DNA of 29,784 nucleotides from UBA4744 sp035282865 (lineage in GTDB: Bacteria > Actinomycetota > Acidimicrobiia > Spongiisociales > UBA4744). A model generated the notes under the pieces. It made no database searches, had not been told where the DNA came from, and worked only from the letters and a program-made list of their open reading frames with translations. The position numbers and the translations under genes were made by a program. Below are positions 15,449 through 25,107 of this stretch, in pieces. The first letter of the stretch is position 1. Each line of letters begins with the position of its first letter. The stretch lies in the NCBI GenBank assembly GCA_035282865.1, contig DATEVB010000038.1, positions 1 through 29,784 on the forward strand, read 5' to 3'.

Positions 15449-16648
15449 ATGAGCGACCTGTTCGACGACGCGGAAATCGTCATCGTCGACGACGATGACG
15501 ATTTCCTCGATGAAGCAAAACGCCTCTTCGATGGTCGCGTCCCGACGATGCGCACCCTGGCCGACGCGCAACGCCGCCTCGAAGAGGGCGCCGTTGATCT
15601 TGTCATGCTCGGTCCTTCGTTTGCGCACGAAGCCGGTCTGCAGGGGGTCGGCGTGCTACTCGAACTCGATCCGAACCTGGCCATTGTGTTGGTGGCCGGC
15701 ACGATTACGAGCCCCTTGTTGCGGTCCGCCATGCGGGCCGGACTGAAAGATGTGATCGAGGCACCGTTGACGGTGCAAAGCGTCACCGATGCGGTCGGTC
15801 AGATCGAGCGGAAGGCGCGACGCCAGCGGCCGTCGCCGGGCCCGACGGAACCCTACGGTTCCGCACGCGGGCAGGGGAAGGTCATTACCGTGATGTCGGC
15901 CAAGGGCGGCAGCGGTAAGACGGTGACCGCCACCAACCTGGCCATGCTTCTTGCCCAGCGGCAGGATCCGTCCCGGGTGTGCATCGTCGACGCCGACCTG
16001 CAATTCGGGGATGTGTGTCTGGTGCTGCAACTCGAGCCCAAGTTGACGATGGTGAACGCTGCTCATGAGCTCCACCGACTCGATGAGCCGCTGCTCGAAT
16101 CGCTGCTGACCACCCATCCTTCCGGGCTTCGGGTACTGGCCGCACCTCTCGAGCCCGCCTTCGCCGACGAGATCTCGACCGCCGCCATGACGGAGATCAT
16201 CACCAAGCTGCGTGGCATGTTCGACTACGTCATCGTCGACACTGCCTCCTTGCTCGATGAGCTGTTGCTGTCGCTGCTCGAACGCGCCGATCAAGTGTTG
16301 TTCGTGCTCGACATGGACCTCCCCAGCGTGAAGAACGCCAAGCTGGCGTTGGAGACGTTGCGGCTGTTGAAGTTCCCCGCCTCGAAGGTCCAACTGGTCT
16401 TGAATCGCTCCAACGCTCGCGCCCGTCTCGACGAGAAGGAGATCGAGCGGTCTTTGAAGCTGAAGATCTCGGCGGCCATCCCGTCAGACGGCATGGTCCC
16501 CGCTTCCATCAACGAAGGCAGACCGGTAGTCGAATCCGCTCCCAAGTCGCGGGTTGCCAAGGGCTTCGACTCGGTCTACAACCTGGTCGTCCCGAGCGTC
16601 AAGCAAGATGCTTCAGGGAAGCCGGGCAAGCGCCGATGGATGTCGTGA
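15449..16648 (+). CDS. cpaE: TadZ/CpaE pilus-localising ATPase with degenerate receiver domain
   Basis: TadZ/CpaE proteins mark the cell site where the Tad machine assembles. This 399-residue protein has two parts. Residues about 8-120 form a receiver-like fold (VIVDDDDDF, with DLVMLGPSF where a true receiver has its phosphorylated Asp), so it is probably not phosphorylated. Residues about 143-385 form a MinD/ParA-like ATPase with a deviant Walker A, KGGSGKT at 152-158, then CIVDADLQFGD and FDYVIVDTAS. The ATG at 15449 follows directly on the cpaB stop at 15447. A frame open upstream overlaps cpaB and lacks a start signal. A 74-nt gap separates it from tadA, with AAAGGGAG before the next ATG. 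Confidence 0.9.
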   Translation: MSDLFDDAEIVIVDDDDDFLDEAKRLFDGRVPTMRTLADAQRRLEEGAVDLVMLGPSFAHEAGLQGVGVLLELDPNLAIVLVAGTITSPLLRSAMRAGLKDVIEAPLTVQSVTDAVGQIERKARRQRPSPGPTEPYGSARGQGKVITVMSAKGGSGKTVTATNLAMLLAQRQDPSRVCIVDADLQFGDVCLVLQLEPKLTMVNAAHELHRLDEPLLESLLTTHPSGLRVLAAPLEPAFADEISTAAMTEIITKLRGMFDYVIVDTASLLDELLLSLLERADQVLFVLDMDLPSVKNAKLALETLRLLKFPASKVQLVLNRSNARARLDEKEIERSLKLKISAAIPSDGMVPASINEGRPVVESAPKSRVAKGFDSVYNLVVPSVKQDASGKPGKRRWMS

Positions 16649-16722
16649 AGAGAAGCGAGAAATGCTCCGCCGCAGCCCGCCTGGTCGGGGTGTGCCGGTA
16701 AGGACAGTAAAGGGAGAACTCG

Positions 16723-18092
<1,370 letters not shown>

Positions 18093-18096
<4 letters not shown>

Positions 18097-20057
18097 CACG
18101 GATACGCAGCCTCGTTGCGGCGGTCACCGTCGCCTTGCTGGTTCTTGGGGCCGGTGCGGCCGCGCTGGCCCAGACCGACAACGGGGGTCCGGTCATCGAG
18201 ATCACGGACGTCAACACGGCCCGCTATCCCCGGGTGCAGATGATCGTCGATTTCTTGAACCTCGAGGAAGCCCTCGATCCGGCCGAGCTGCAAGTCACCG
18301 AGAATGGGAACCCGGTCACGGACCTGGAGATCGAGACGATCGCCGAGTCGCGCGTGCAGGTAGGCATTGTCATGGTGATCGACGCCAGCGGGAGTATGGA
18401 AGGCGAGCCGCTCACCGCGGCCAAGGCTGCTGCGCTGTCGTTCATCAACCAGAAGCGGGCGGAAGATTTCATCGCCGTTGCCACCTTTGCCGACGAGGTG
18501 CAGGTTGTGCGAGGTTTTACCAGCGCCAAGTCGGCGCTCATCGCCAGTGTGGAAGGCATCGTGGCGCAAGGTGACACCGCGTTCTATGACGGCATCATCC
18601 GGGCGACGGATCTGTTCTCGGGCGATGCCGAACGGTTGGAGCGCAACATGATTGTGCTGACCGACGGCAAGGATGAGGGCAGCGTGGCGACCCTCGACGA
18701 TGCGCTGGCGGCCGTCGCGGACAAGGATGTGCGGGTTTTCGGTGTGACGCTCGAGTCGGCCGCCTTCGATCCGGCCGATCTGCAGACCGTCGTTGCCAAT
18801 ACCAACGGTTTGTATCTTTCAACGCCGGAACCGGGCGAGTTGAGTGGTCTTTACGACCAGATCAAACGCGAACTCGACAACAAGGTGGTGGCCCGTTTCA
18901 CGGCCACCCAGGATCGGGCAGGCGATCTCGCCATCGGGGTGGGTTACCGGGCGCTGGCCACGAGTACCACGGTGAACGTACCCGGCTTCATCAAGCCACC
19001 CCCGCCGACCACAACGACCACCGTGACCTTCCCGGAACCCGAGCCTTACGCGGGGGCGACGGCTGGGCCGGTGTCGGCCGGGACTCTCCGACTGCTCGGT
19101 ACGGCGGCGGTCGGGCTGGGGATCGTACTCTTCATCTTCATCCTGGCCGGCCCAAGTGAAGAGGACGGCGCCGTGGCATTCCGTAAGCGTCTCCAGGTCT
19201 ACGGTCGCGGCCGAAGTGCAGCTCCTGAAGAGAAGAAGAAGGGGCTCCTGGCGAGGATTCCGGGCCTGAGCCGGTTCACCGCATCGGCGGAGGAAGCCGC
19301 CAAGCGGCGTGGTCTGCTCAACGGCATCAATGCGGTTCTGGAGCAAGCCAACATACCTCTGCGCGGCGGCGAGGCACTGGCGGCAGGGCTTGGCCTCAGC
19401 GTGATTGCCGGAGTCCTGGCCGGTTTGTTCACGACCAGTTGGATTGCGGCCGGTATCGGGTTCCTCGTCGTGCTGCTGCTGGTGGCGGCGGCGATGCAGT
19501 TCGCCGGAACCCGGGAGAAGCGTATTTTCGAGCGGCAACTCCCCGACACGCTCACCCTGTTGTCGACCTCGCTCAGGGCCGGGTACTCGTTGTTGCAGGC
19601 GGTTGAAGCGGTGGCCGCGGAAGCGCCTCAACCCACGGCCCGGGAGTTCGGGCGGGCCATTGCCGAAGCGCGGCTGGGGCGCCCGGTGGTAGACACCATG
19701 GGAGCGATTGCCGAGCGGATGCGATCCGAAGACTTCACCTGGGCGGTCATGGCGATCGAGATTCAGCGTGAGGTGGGAGGTAACCTCGCCGAAGTCCTGC
19801 AAACCGTGGCCGACACCATGCGGCAACGTAACCGGCTCAAAGGCGAGATCAGGGCGCTCACGGCGGAAGGCCGCCTGTCGGCGATTGTGCTCGCCTTGCT
19901 TCCGATCGTGCTCTTCGCCTTTCTCTTCAGCACCAATCGCGGCTATCTCGAGCCCCTCTTCACCGAGACGGCCGGGCTCATCGCGATCGCTGTGGGACTG
20001 GCTTTGATGGGAGCAGGCGTGTATTGGCTCAAGAAGATCGTGGATATCGAGGTCTAG
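18093..20057 (+). CDS. tadB: Secreted VWA domain fused to TadB pilus platform protein
   Basis: This 654-residue protein joins two modules normally encoded apart. Residues 1-27 are a Sec signal-like segment ending ALA-Q. Residues about 88-265 are a von Willebrand A domain with an intact metal-ion site: DASGS at 97-101, Thr162 and Asp191. A Pro/Thr linker (300-320) and a membrane segment (332-353) follow. The rest is TadB: two membrane segments (about 427-470), a T2SSF cytoplasmic domain (LPDTLTLLSTSLRAGYSLLQA, then EIQREVGGNLAEVL), and two closing segments. The topology is consistent, with VWA outside and T2SSF inside. The reading frame is continuous with no internal stop. It overlaps tadA by 4 nt and directly abuts tadC. 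TadB forms the inner-membrane platform. The VWA part may act as an adhesin or bind pilus or matrix. Confidence 0.9.
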
Positions 20058-20975
20058 ATGGATCCCAAACTTTTCGCCGTTGGGTCGGTGTTCGTGGCCA
20101 TGACCGGGCTCGTGCTCTGGGTCGGTTTCGGTATCGTCCGGGCCCGCAAGGCCGCCACCGAGCGACTCGCCGTCTACGGCTCGGCCGACTACATCCGTGA
20201 GGAAACGCTCAAGAAGCCGGTCGCCGAGCGAGCCATCGCACCGGTCTTCCTGGCCGTCGGCCGGTTACTGGGCCGGTTCACCCCGGTGGGTTGGCTGAAG
20301 AAGACCCAGCGGCGGATTGTGCTGGCAGGTGGTCCCGGCAACCTGGACGCCAACTCGTGGGCGGTCATCAAGCTGTTGACTTCGATCGGCGCCCTCATCC
20401 TGTGGTTCTTCCTTCAAAGTGGCCTCGATTTTCGCATGAAGGTCCTGACCTTCGGTCTTCTGGCCGTCCTCGGTTTCTTCGGGCCCGACGTCTGGTTGAC
20501 TCGCAAGATCGATGACCGGCGTCTCGCTATGCAGCGTGCCCTTCCCGATGTCTTGGATCTGCTGGTGATCAGCGTCGAGGCCGGTTTGGGGTTCGACTCG
20601 GCAATGGCTCGGGTGGTGGCGACCGTGCCGGGGCCGCTGTCCGAAGAGTTCTTCCGTATGTTGCAGGAGACCCGGGTGGGTGTGAGCCGTCGGGATGCCA
20701 TGCGACATCTCACCGACCGCACCGACCTGGATGAGCTTCGCTCGTTCCTGTTGGCCATGATGCAGGCCGAGGCCTTTGGTGTAGCCATCTCCCAGGTACT
20801 GCGAGTGCAGGCCGACGAGATGCGGGTCCAGCGGCGGCAACGTGCTCAGGAAAAGGCTTTTGCCGCGCCGGTGAAAATGGTCTTCCCGCTGGTGTTTTGT
20901 ATCTTCCCGGCCCTCTTCATCGTGTTACTCGGCCCGGCCGCCATCCAGATCTTCAACACCTTCTCCGAGATGTAG
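20058..20975 (+). CDS. tadC: TadC pilus platform protein (T2SSF)
   Basis: TadC partners TadB in the membrane platform for Flp pilus assembly. The 305-residue protein has an N-terminal segment (about 5-28), a pair of segments around 110-145 and a final one (about 275-298). A T2SSF domain lies between them (about 160-270, LPDVLDLLVISVEAGLGFDSA, EAFGVAISQVLRVQADEMRVQRR). The ATG starts on the base right after the tadB stop. The length is normal for the family. No secretin or TadD-type gene follows, as expected for a monoderm cell. Confidence 0.92.
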   Translation: MDPKLFAVGSVFVAMTGLVLWVGFGIVRARKAATERLAVYGSADYIREETLKKPVAERAIAPVFLAVGRLLGRFTPVGWLKKTQRRIVLAGGPGNLDANSWAVIKLLTSIGALILWFFLQSGLDFRMKVLTFGLLAVLGFFGPDVWLTRKIDDRRLAMQRALPDVLDLLVISVEAGLGFDSAMARVVATVPGPLSEEFFRMLQETRVGVSRRDAMRHLTDRTDLDELRSFLLAMMQAEAFGVAISQVLRVQADEMRVQRRQRAQEKAFAAPVKMVFPLVFCIFPALFIVLLGPAAIQIFNTFSEM

Positions 20976-20983
20976 GTCGCGGC

Positions 20984-22351
20984 GTGGCGGCCGCGACGGT
21001 AGCTCCGCTCCCACCTATCTGGCAGCGGCTCTCGGTGCGCCATCTCCTGCTGCTGACTCCGTGGATCGGGGTGGTGGTGGGCGCTTCCCGTCCCATCCGG
21101 GATAACTCGTTCCTCTGGCATGTCCGGGCCGGAGATCTGCAACTGGCAGCCGGTGAAGTGCTCACCAGCGATCCGTTCTCTTACACCATGGCCGGGCAGC
21201 CCTGGCGTACGCAATCGTGGCTGGCCGACCTGCTGTACGGTTCGCTCGAACGGGCTACCGGTGGGCTCGGCTGGGTGCCGTGGTTGCTGATCCTTGGTGG
21301 TGGGCTGGTCATCACCCTGGTCGGATTGGCGACGTTCCGGCGGGTGTCCGACCCGCGGCCGGTGGCGCTGACGCTGGTTGCCCTCACGTGGCTGGGTCTT
21401 CCCAATCTGGTGCCGAGGCCGGTGCTCTTCTCCTTCGTTTTCCTCGCCCTGCTGGTGGTGGTGCTCGAAGTGAAGGCCGAGTGGACAGTTCCGCTGATCC
21501 TCTGGGTATGGGCAGGGGTGCACGGTTCCTTCGTGTTGGGACTCGGTCTGCTGGTGCTGGATGCCCTTCGGCGGCGTATGGCCCTCCGCAGGGCAACGTG
21601 GCGAATCGCTCTCTCGCTCATCGCCGTCAGTCTGACCGCACACGGCCTGGGGGTCTGGGCGATGCTGACGTCGTTCCTGACCAATCGGGCGGCGCTCAGC
21701 TTCATTTCGGAGTGGGCCGCACCGGACTTGCTGTCCATGGCGGTCGCCCCCTATGTGCTGATCATCGTCGCCGTGATGGTGGCGGCCACGGTGGGCCGGA
21801 TCGGAGTGCGGGAGTTGTGGGTCGTGGTGCCGTTTCTCGTGTTTGGACTCACTTCGGCGCGGGCGCTCATGCCGGCGGCCATCGTCCTGGCGCCGTTTGC
21901 GGCTTCCGTGTGGCGTCCGGGGACCATCACGGGGGCTGCCGTCCGGGGTCCGGCCCGGGTCAACCTGGTCATTGGTGCGGCGCTGATAGTGCTGCCGTTC
22001 CTCACCCTGGTTGGGTTCCAAGGAGTCGACGAGGAGCGTTTTCCGGTCCAGGCAGCTGCTCATCTGGAGGCCGGGGCTGTCTGGCACGATGACGCCACCG
22101 GTGGTTACCTGATTTACGCCAACCGGCTGCCGGTATTTGTCGACGACCGGGCCGAGCTGTTCGGCGCCGAGTTCTTTCGAGAGTTCGTCGACACCAGGCG
22201 CGGGACGCCGGTGTGGCGATCGGTCTTCGAGCGGTATGGCATCGAACAGGCGTTGGTGGCCACTGATGCGGGTTTGGCAGAAGTGCTCACGGCCGAGGGC
22301 TGGAAAGTCGACTTCATCGATGATCGGTGGACGGTCTTCTCGCAGAGCTGA
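20984..22351 (+). CDS. GT-C-like polytopic membrane protein in the Tad operon
   Basis: This 455-residue protein has about ten hydrophobic segments and a soluble C-terminal domain. It is a paralog of the protein at 7679-9238. Both have a loop after the first segment with D, H, R and G residues (DNSFLWHVRAG here), then DPFSYTMAG-type sequence, then a Trp-Leu-Ala motif. Both end with GGYL-Y, VFVDDRAELFG-like and REF elements. The overall design fits GT-C glycosyltransferases acting outside the membrane, but catalysis is inferred. GTG at 20984 is the first good start after the tadC stop and is 8 nt from it, so it is part of the Tad operon. Its location suggests modification of a surface structure such as the pilin, with no direct support. 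Confidence 0.7.
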   Translation: MAAATVAPLPPIWQRLSVRHLLLLTPWIGVVVGASRPIRDNSFLWHVRAGDLQLAAGEVLTSDPFSYTMAGQPWRTQSWLADLLYGSLERATGGLGWVPWLLILGGGLVITLVGLATFRRVSDPRPVALTLVALTWLGLPNLVPRPVLFSFVFLALLVVVLEVKAEWTVPLILWVWAGVHGSFVLGLGLLVLDALRRRMALRRATWRIALSLIAVSLTAHGLGVWAMLTSFLTNRAALSFISEWAAPDLLSMAVAPYVLIIVAVMVAATVGRIGVRELWVVVPFLVFGLTSARALMPAAIVLAPFAASVWRPGTITGAAVRGPARVNLVIGAALIVLPFLTLVGFQGVDEERFPVQAAAHLEAGAVWHDDATGGYLIYANRLPVFVDDRAELFGAEFFREFVDTRRGTPVWRSVFERYGIEQALVATDAGLAEVLTAEGWKVDFIDDRWTVFSQS

Positions 22352-22374
22352 TCGAGTCGATCATGGCAAAGAGA

Positions 22375-22400
22375 GTGGGGGACCCTGTAGGGTCCCCCAC
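22375..22400. terminator. Bidirectional hairpin terminator
   Basis: A perfect 11-bp stem (GTGGGGGACCC, loop TGTA, GGGTCCCCCAC) lies between the converging Tad operon and pilin genes. The minus-strand reading has a tail of mixed T residues (TCTCTTT), and the plus-strand tail is CATTATCT. It likely serves both directions. Confidence 0.85.
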
Positions 22401-22422
22401 CATTATCTCGAAGCGTCCCGGG

Positions 22423-22605
22423 CTAGGTTTCCACGGAGCTTGCTATCTCGCTCCACAGCACCGAGTTCTGGTCGCCGGCAAACTGCACTGCAACCAACGC
22501 TACCACTGCGATGAGGACCACGAGTAATCCCCACTCGACCAATCCGGCGGCCCGCTCGCTTTGGAATCCGCTCCTTACGAGCTCACCCAGTGCTTCCCAG
22601 CCCAT
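22423..22605 (-). CDS. Atypical Flp-family pilin-like protein
   Basis: This 60-residue protein aligns by eye with the pilin at 22626-22811. It has a short N-terminal region, SERAAGLVEWGLLVVLIAVVALVAVQF and a short polar tail. Flp prepilins are normally cut after a Gly with Glu at the +5 position and Tyr at +6. Here, counting from the Glu, the residue at -1 is Ala and the +6 residue is Trp (VEW). Prepilin peptidases usually prefer Gly, so processing may be poor or altered. It begins at ATG 22605 with GGAAGG about 8 nt upstream and lies 20 nt behind the first pilin. It is probably a minor or modified subunit. A decaying copy is the alternative. Confidence 0.75.
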   Translation of the reverse strand: MGWEALGELVRSGFQSERAAGLVEWGLLVVLIAVVALVAVQFAGDQNSVLWSEIASSVET

Positions 22606-22625
22606 TGTTGTTGCCTTCCGGTTTG

Positions 22626-22811
22626 CTACGAGTTGAGTGCGCTGCCGATTTCGCTGAAGGTCTCGGAGACCTGCTCGCCGGCGAACGTGATCGCCAGAAT
22701 CGCGATGATCGCGATCAGCACGACCAGCAGTGCGTACTCAACCATGCTGGCGCCGCGCTCGTCCTTGAAGGACTCCCAACGGGCCGCCAACTCACTTATG
22801 ACTGTCAACAC
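22626..22811 (-). CDS. flp: Flp/Fap-type prepilin
   Basis: This 61-residue protein is a typical Flp prepilin. It has a short charged leader region of about 19 residues, then the processing motif ERG-ASMVEYALLVVLIAIIAIL. Gly is at -1, Glu at +5 and Tyr at +6, and a hydrophobic helix and short tail follow. The start is GTG at 22811, or TTG at 22808, following a strong AGGAGGG. The prepilin peptidase (TadV/CpaA) is not encoded in the window. It faces the Tad operon and has its own upstream region, so the major subunit can be made in excess of the assembly proteins. Confidence 0.88.
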   Translation of the reverse strand: MLTVISELAARWESFKDERGASMVEYALLVVLIAIIAILAITFAGEQVSETFSEIGSALNS

Positions 22812-22876
22812 AAGAACCCTCCTACAGGCTCGGGGGTCACTACCTGCGGCAAGCTACCACGCAGAGCGCTCATTTC

Positions 22877-22882
22877 TCTATA
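22877..22882 (-). promoter_or_regulatory. Candidate -10 box for the pilin genes
   Basis: Minus-strand TATAGA lies in the 102-nt gap between the response regulator and the first pilin and would give a leader of about 60 nt with AGGAGGG near its end. No good -35 is seen. This makes an activator-dependent promoter plausible, with the neighbouring response regulator as a candidate. Confidence 0.4.
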
Positions 22883-22913
22883 GGTCGTACGCCCTATTTT
22901 CCCCGGACCACCT

Positions 22914-23549
22914 TCACCGATGGGTGATGAATCCGAGGCGGATGGCCTCAACGGCGGCCTGGGTGCGGTCGCTGATGCCGAGCTTCTCGTAGATGGACGC
23001 CAGGTGGTTTTTGACAGTTTTTGGCGATATATACAGCCGTTCCGCCAGTTCGTCGGTCAGGCTCACCCCCTCACCGAGCAGCGCCAGCAACTCGCGCTCG
23101 CGGGCCGTCAGGGATGCGGCACCCGGGTCGAGAGTGGGCTCCATGTACCGATCAAGAATCTCACGGAGAGTGGTCGTCAGGGGAGCGAGATCTTCTACCG
23201 CATAGACTGCTCGCACTGCCGCGGCCAGGTCGGGGAGGGGCGTCGACTTCGACAAGAAACCTCTCGCTCCGGCCTCAACGGCCTGGGAGCGTCGCTCGTC
23301 GTTGGCATGCATGGTGACGATGATGGCGGGTACGGATCCCTTCAGCTTCTCTAGTACCTCCAACCCCGAGAGATCGGGCATTTCCAGATCGATGAGGATT
23401 ACGTCGGCGTGGGTCTTCTTGGTCAGTTCGACCAGTTCGACACCCCCGGAGGCCGTTCCGGCCACATGCAGATCGGGGATGGCTGCCAAAGCCTGGCTGA
23501 CGCCTTCGGCAAACAGTGTGTGGTCGTCGGCTACGAGTATGTCAATCAA
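22914..23549 (-). CDS. NarL/DegU-type response regulator
   Basis: This 211-residue two-component regulator has an N-terminal receiver (LVADDHTLF acidic pair, phosphorylated Asp in LIDLEMPDLSG near residue 54, MHAND and FLSKS near residue 103). A LuxR-type helix-turn-helix follows (LTARERELLALL, ISPKTVKNHLASIYEKLGISDRTQA). TTG at 23549 gives a natural MIDILVADDH start, overlaps the histidine kinase stop by 4 nt (TTGA) and has a GGGGG 5 nt before it. TTG at 23561 would add four residues with no ribosome-binding site. It is followed by the two pilin genes on the same strand, so these are candidate targets. Confidence 0.92.
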   Translation of the reverse strand: MIDILVADDHTLFAEGVSQALAAIPDLHVAGTASGGVELVELTKKTHADVILIDLEMPDLSGLEVLEKLKGSVPAIIVTMHANDERRSQAVEAGARGFLSKSTPLPDLAAAVRAVYAVEDLAPLTTTLREILDRYMEPTLDPGAASLTARERELLALLGEGVSLTDELAERLYISPKTVKNHLASIYEKLGISDRTQAAVEAIRLGFITHR

Positions 23550-25081
23550 TCTGGCCCCCAAGTGACAGTCACGGCCGTTCCACCGCGGGTGCTGGTGATG
23601 TTGAGCGAAGCACCGATCCGCTCGGCCCTCTCTTCCATTCCCATCAAACCGTAGTGACCGTCCGGTACCCGATCACGCCTGAAGCCTTTTCCTTCATCGT
23701 GCACGGTGATCGTTCCCTCATCGAAATCGACCGTCCCGTGCACCGTGATCATGCGAGCTCCCGAATGCCGGATGGCGTTGCGGACCGCTTCGGTCACGAT
23801 GGCGATGACATCCGGGGCGATCGACGGGCGGGGAGGCCGGCGTTCGACCAACCGGAGGTCGATCTCCGGATCCCCTTCCGAAACCGAGGCACCCAGGCTC
23901 TTCATGACCTCGGTGACGCTCGGTTGCTCGGGCATGCGAAGATCGGCGACGGTGCTGCGCACGTCCTCCACCATTCCGCCTACCGACAGCCGGAGTTCCC
24001 GCAGGTGTTCGGCCAGATCAGGGTCGGCCGGGTGTTGAAGCAGAGCTAGATCGAGCGCCAAACCCAGGGAGGCCAGCGACGGGCCGATTTCGTCGTGCAG
24101 GTCGCGGGCTAACCGTGCCCGCTCCTCCCGGATGGCTCGCCGGGCAATATCCTGGAGTAGCAGGATGTTCGAGAACGCCAGCGCCACCGGTTGCAGTGAC
24201 TCGACCGTTGCCTGGTACTCGGCCGGTGACGGTTCCTCGGCGCAGATCAAGACGACCAGGCCCACGTCCCGGCTCCCGACCGAGAGCGGAATGATCGAGC
24301 GATGGTCGTTTGGTTCTTCATTTCCCCGCCGGGCCACCACCACCGGGCCGTCGTCCCCGGCCAGCGCTACAACGGCGGCGTGGAATGAGGCCACGTCCGA
24401 CAAGCTCTCCAATGCTTCGTGGCCGACCGTTACCGGGTTGAGTTCGGCCGTGTCGGCTACTTCGGTGAAACGGGTCAACAGAGTATTGGCGCGTTCGAGG
24501 CGTTCGAGCCGCTGCGATACCTCGGCCGAGGCGGCAGCCATGGCATCGGCCCGGGCCCCCTCCTCGACCAGCAGGCGGCGCGCCTGACCGAATGTCAACC
24601 CGATGAGTAGGAACAGGCCCGCCCACTGGAAGAAGAGCGGCAGGGTAAAGTCATCGAGACCGACGGAGATGACGACCAGCACGCTGGCCGACAACGCGGC
24701 GGTGGCCAGACCACTGCGGAAGCCGCCGAACACGCCCGCCAGCATGACCGGTGTGAGGGAGAGCAGCAGGAAGGGGCTGTTGAGACCGCCGCTCAGGCTC
24801 ACCGCCATCATCACCAGAGTCACGCCGACCAGCGAGGCGAGCTCTCGAATCCACGTGATGCGCAGGTAGTTGCGGGGCAGGATCTGGGATCCCAGCACAT
24901 AGGCGCCGGCGGACATGGCCGCGCCGATGGCGTCGGCTCCGATGGCCTCGGCTCCTAGGGAGGCCGACTGCTTGCGAGCCTCCCAGAAGGAGATGAAAAC
25001 ACCCAGGGCCAGCGCCACCCACAGCAAGGCGAGCAACACCTTGTGGAATCGTGATTCCCATGGGTTCTTTCGGTCGGGCAT
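23546..25081 (-). CDS. NarX/DegS-like sensor histidine kinase
   Basis: This 511-residue kinase pairs with the response regulator that overlaps its end. It has about four to five membrane segments (roughly 14-32, 55-66, 83-118, 128-163) with no large external sensor domain. A GAF-like region follows (about 195-305), then a HisKA_3 dimerisation domain with the phosphorylated His329 (RDLHDEIGP). The HATPase domain has the N box EAVRNAIRHS (Asn435), G1 HDEGKGF and G2 GHYGLMGMEERAERIG. The signal is probably sensed in the membrane or the GAF pocket and is unknown. ATG at 25081 follows a TACTCT -10 box by 8 nt, so the message may be leaderless. Confidence 0.92.
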   Translation of the reverse strand: MPDRKNPWESRFHKVLLALLWVALALGVFISFWEARKQSASLGAEAIGADAIGAAMSAGAYVLGSQILPRNYLRITWIRELASLVGVTLVMMAVSLSGGLNSPFLLLSLTPVMLAGVFGGFRSGLATAALSASVLVVISVGLDDFTLPLFFQWAGLFLLIGLTFGQARRLLVEEGARADAMAAASAEVSQRLERLERANTLLTRFTEVADTAELNPVTVGHEALESLSDVASFHAAVVALAGDDGPVVVARRGNEEPNDHRSIIPLSVGSRDVGLVVLICAEEPSPAEYQATVESLQPVALAFSNILLLQDIARRAIREERARLARDLHDEIGPSLASLGLALDLALLQHPADPDLAEHLRELRLSVGGMVEDVRSTVADLRMPEQPSVTEVMKSLGASVSEGDPEIDLRLVERRPPRPSIAPDVIAIVTEAVRNAIRHSGARMITVHGTVDFDEGTITVHDEGKGFRRDRVPDGHYGLMGMEERAERIGASLNITSTRGGTAVTVTWGPD

Positions 25082-25089
25082 CGGCTATC

Positions 25090-25099
25090 AGAGTACAGT
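25090..25099. promoter_or_regulatory. Overlapping divergent -10 boxes: histidine kinase (-) and coaE (+)
   Basis: The 10-nt AGAGTACAGT holds TACTCT read on the minus strand (25095 down to 25090) and TACAGT on the plus strand (25094-25099). Their first two bases pair with each other. Each lies 8 nt before its start codon (ATG 25081 and GTG 25108). Both genes would be leaderless. The -35 regions are weak. Confidence 0.55.
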
Positions 25100-25107
25100 C
25101 ATTCATC

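Noticed and set aside
20846..22087. 413-codon minus-strand open frame opposite tadC and the membrane protein gene
   Set aside because: Its product is a Pro/Arg/Gln/His-rich low-complexity string with no family features. It is the shadow of the well-supported plus-strand genes in GC-rich DNA.
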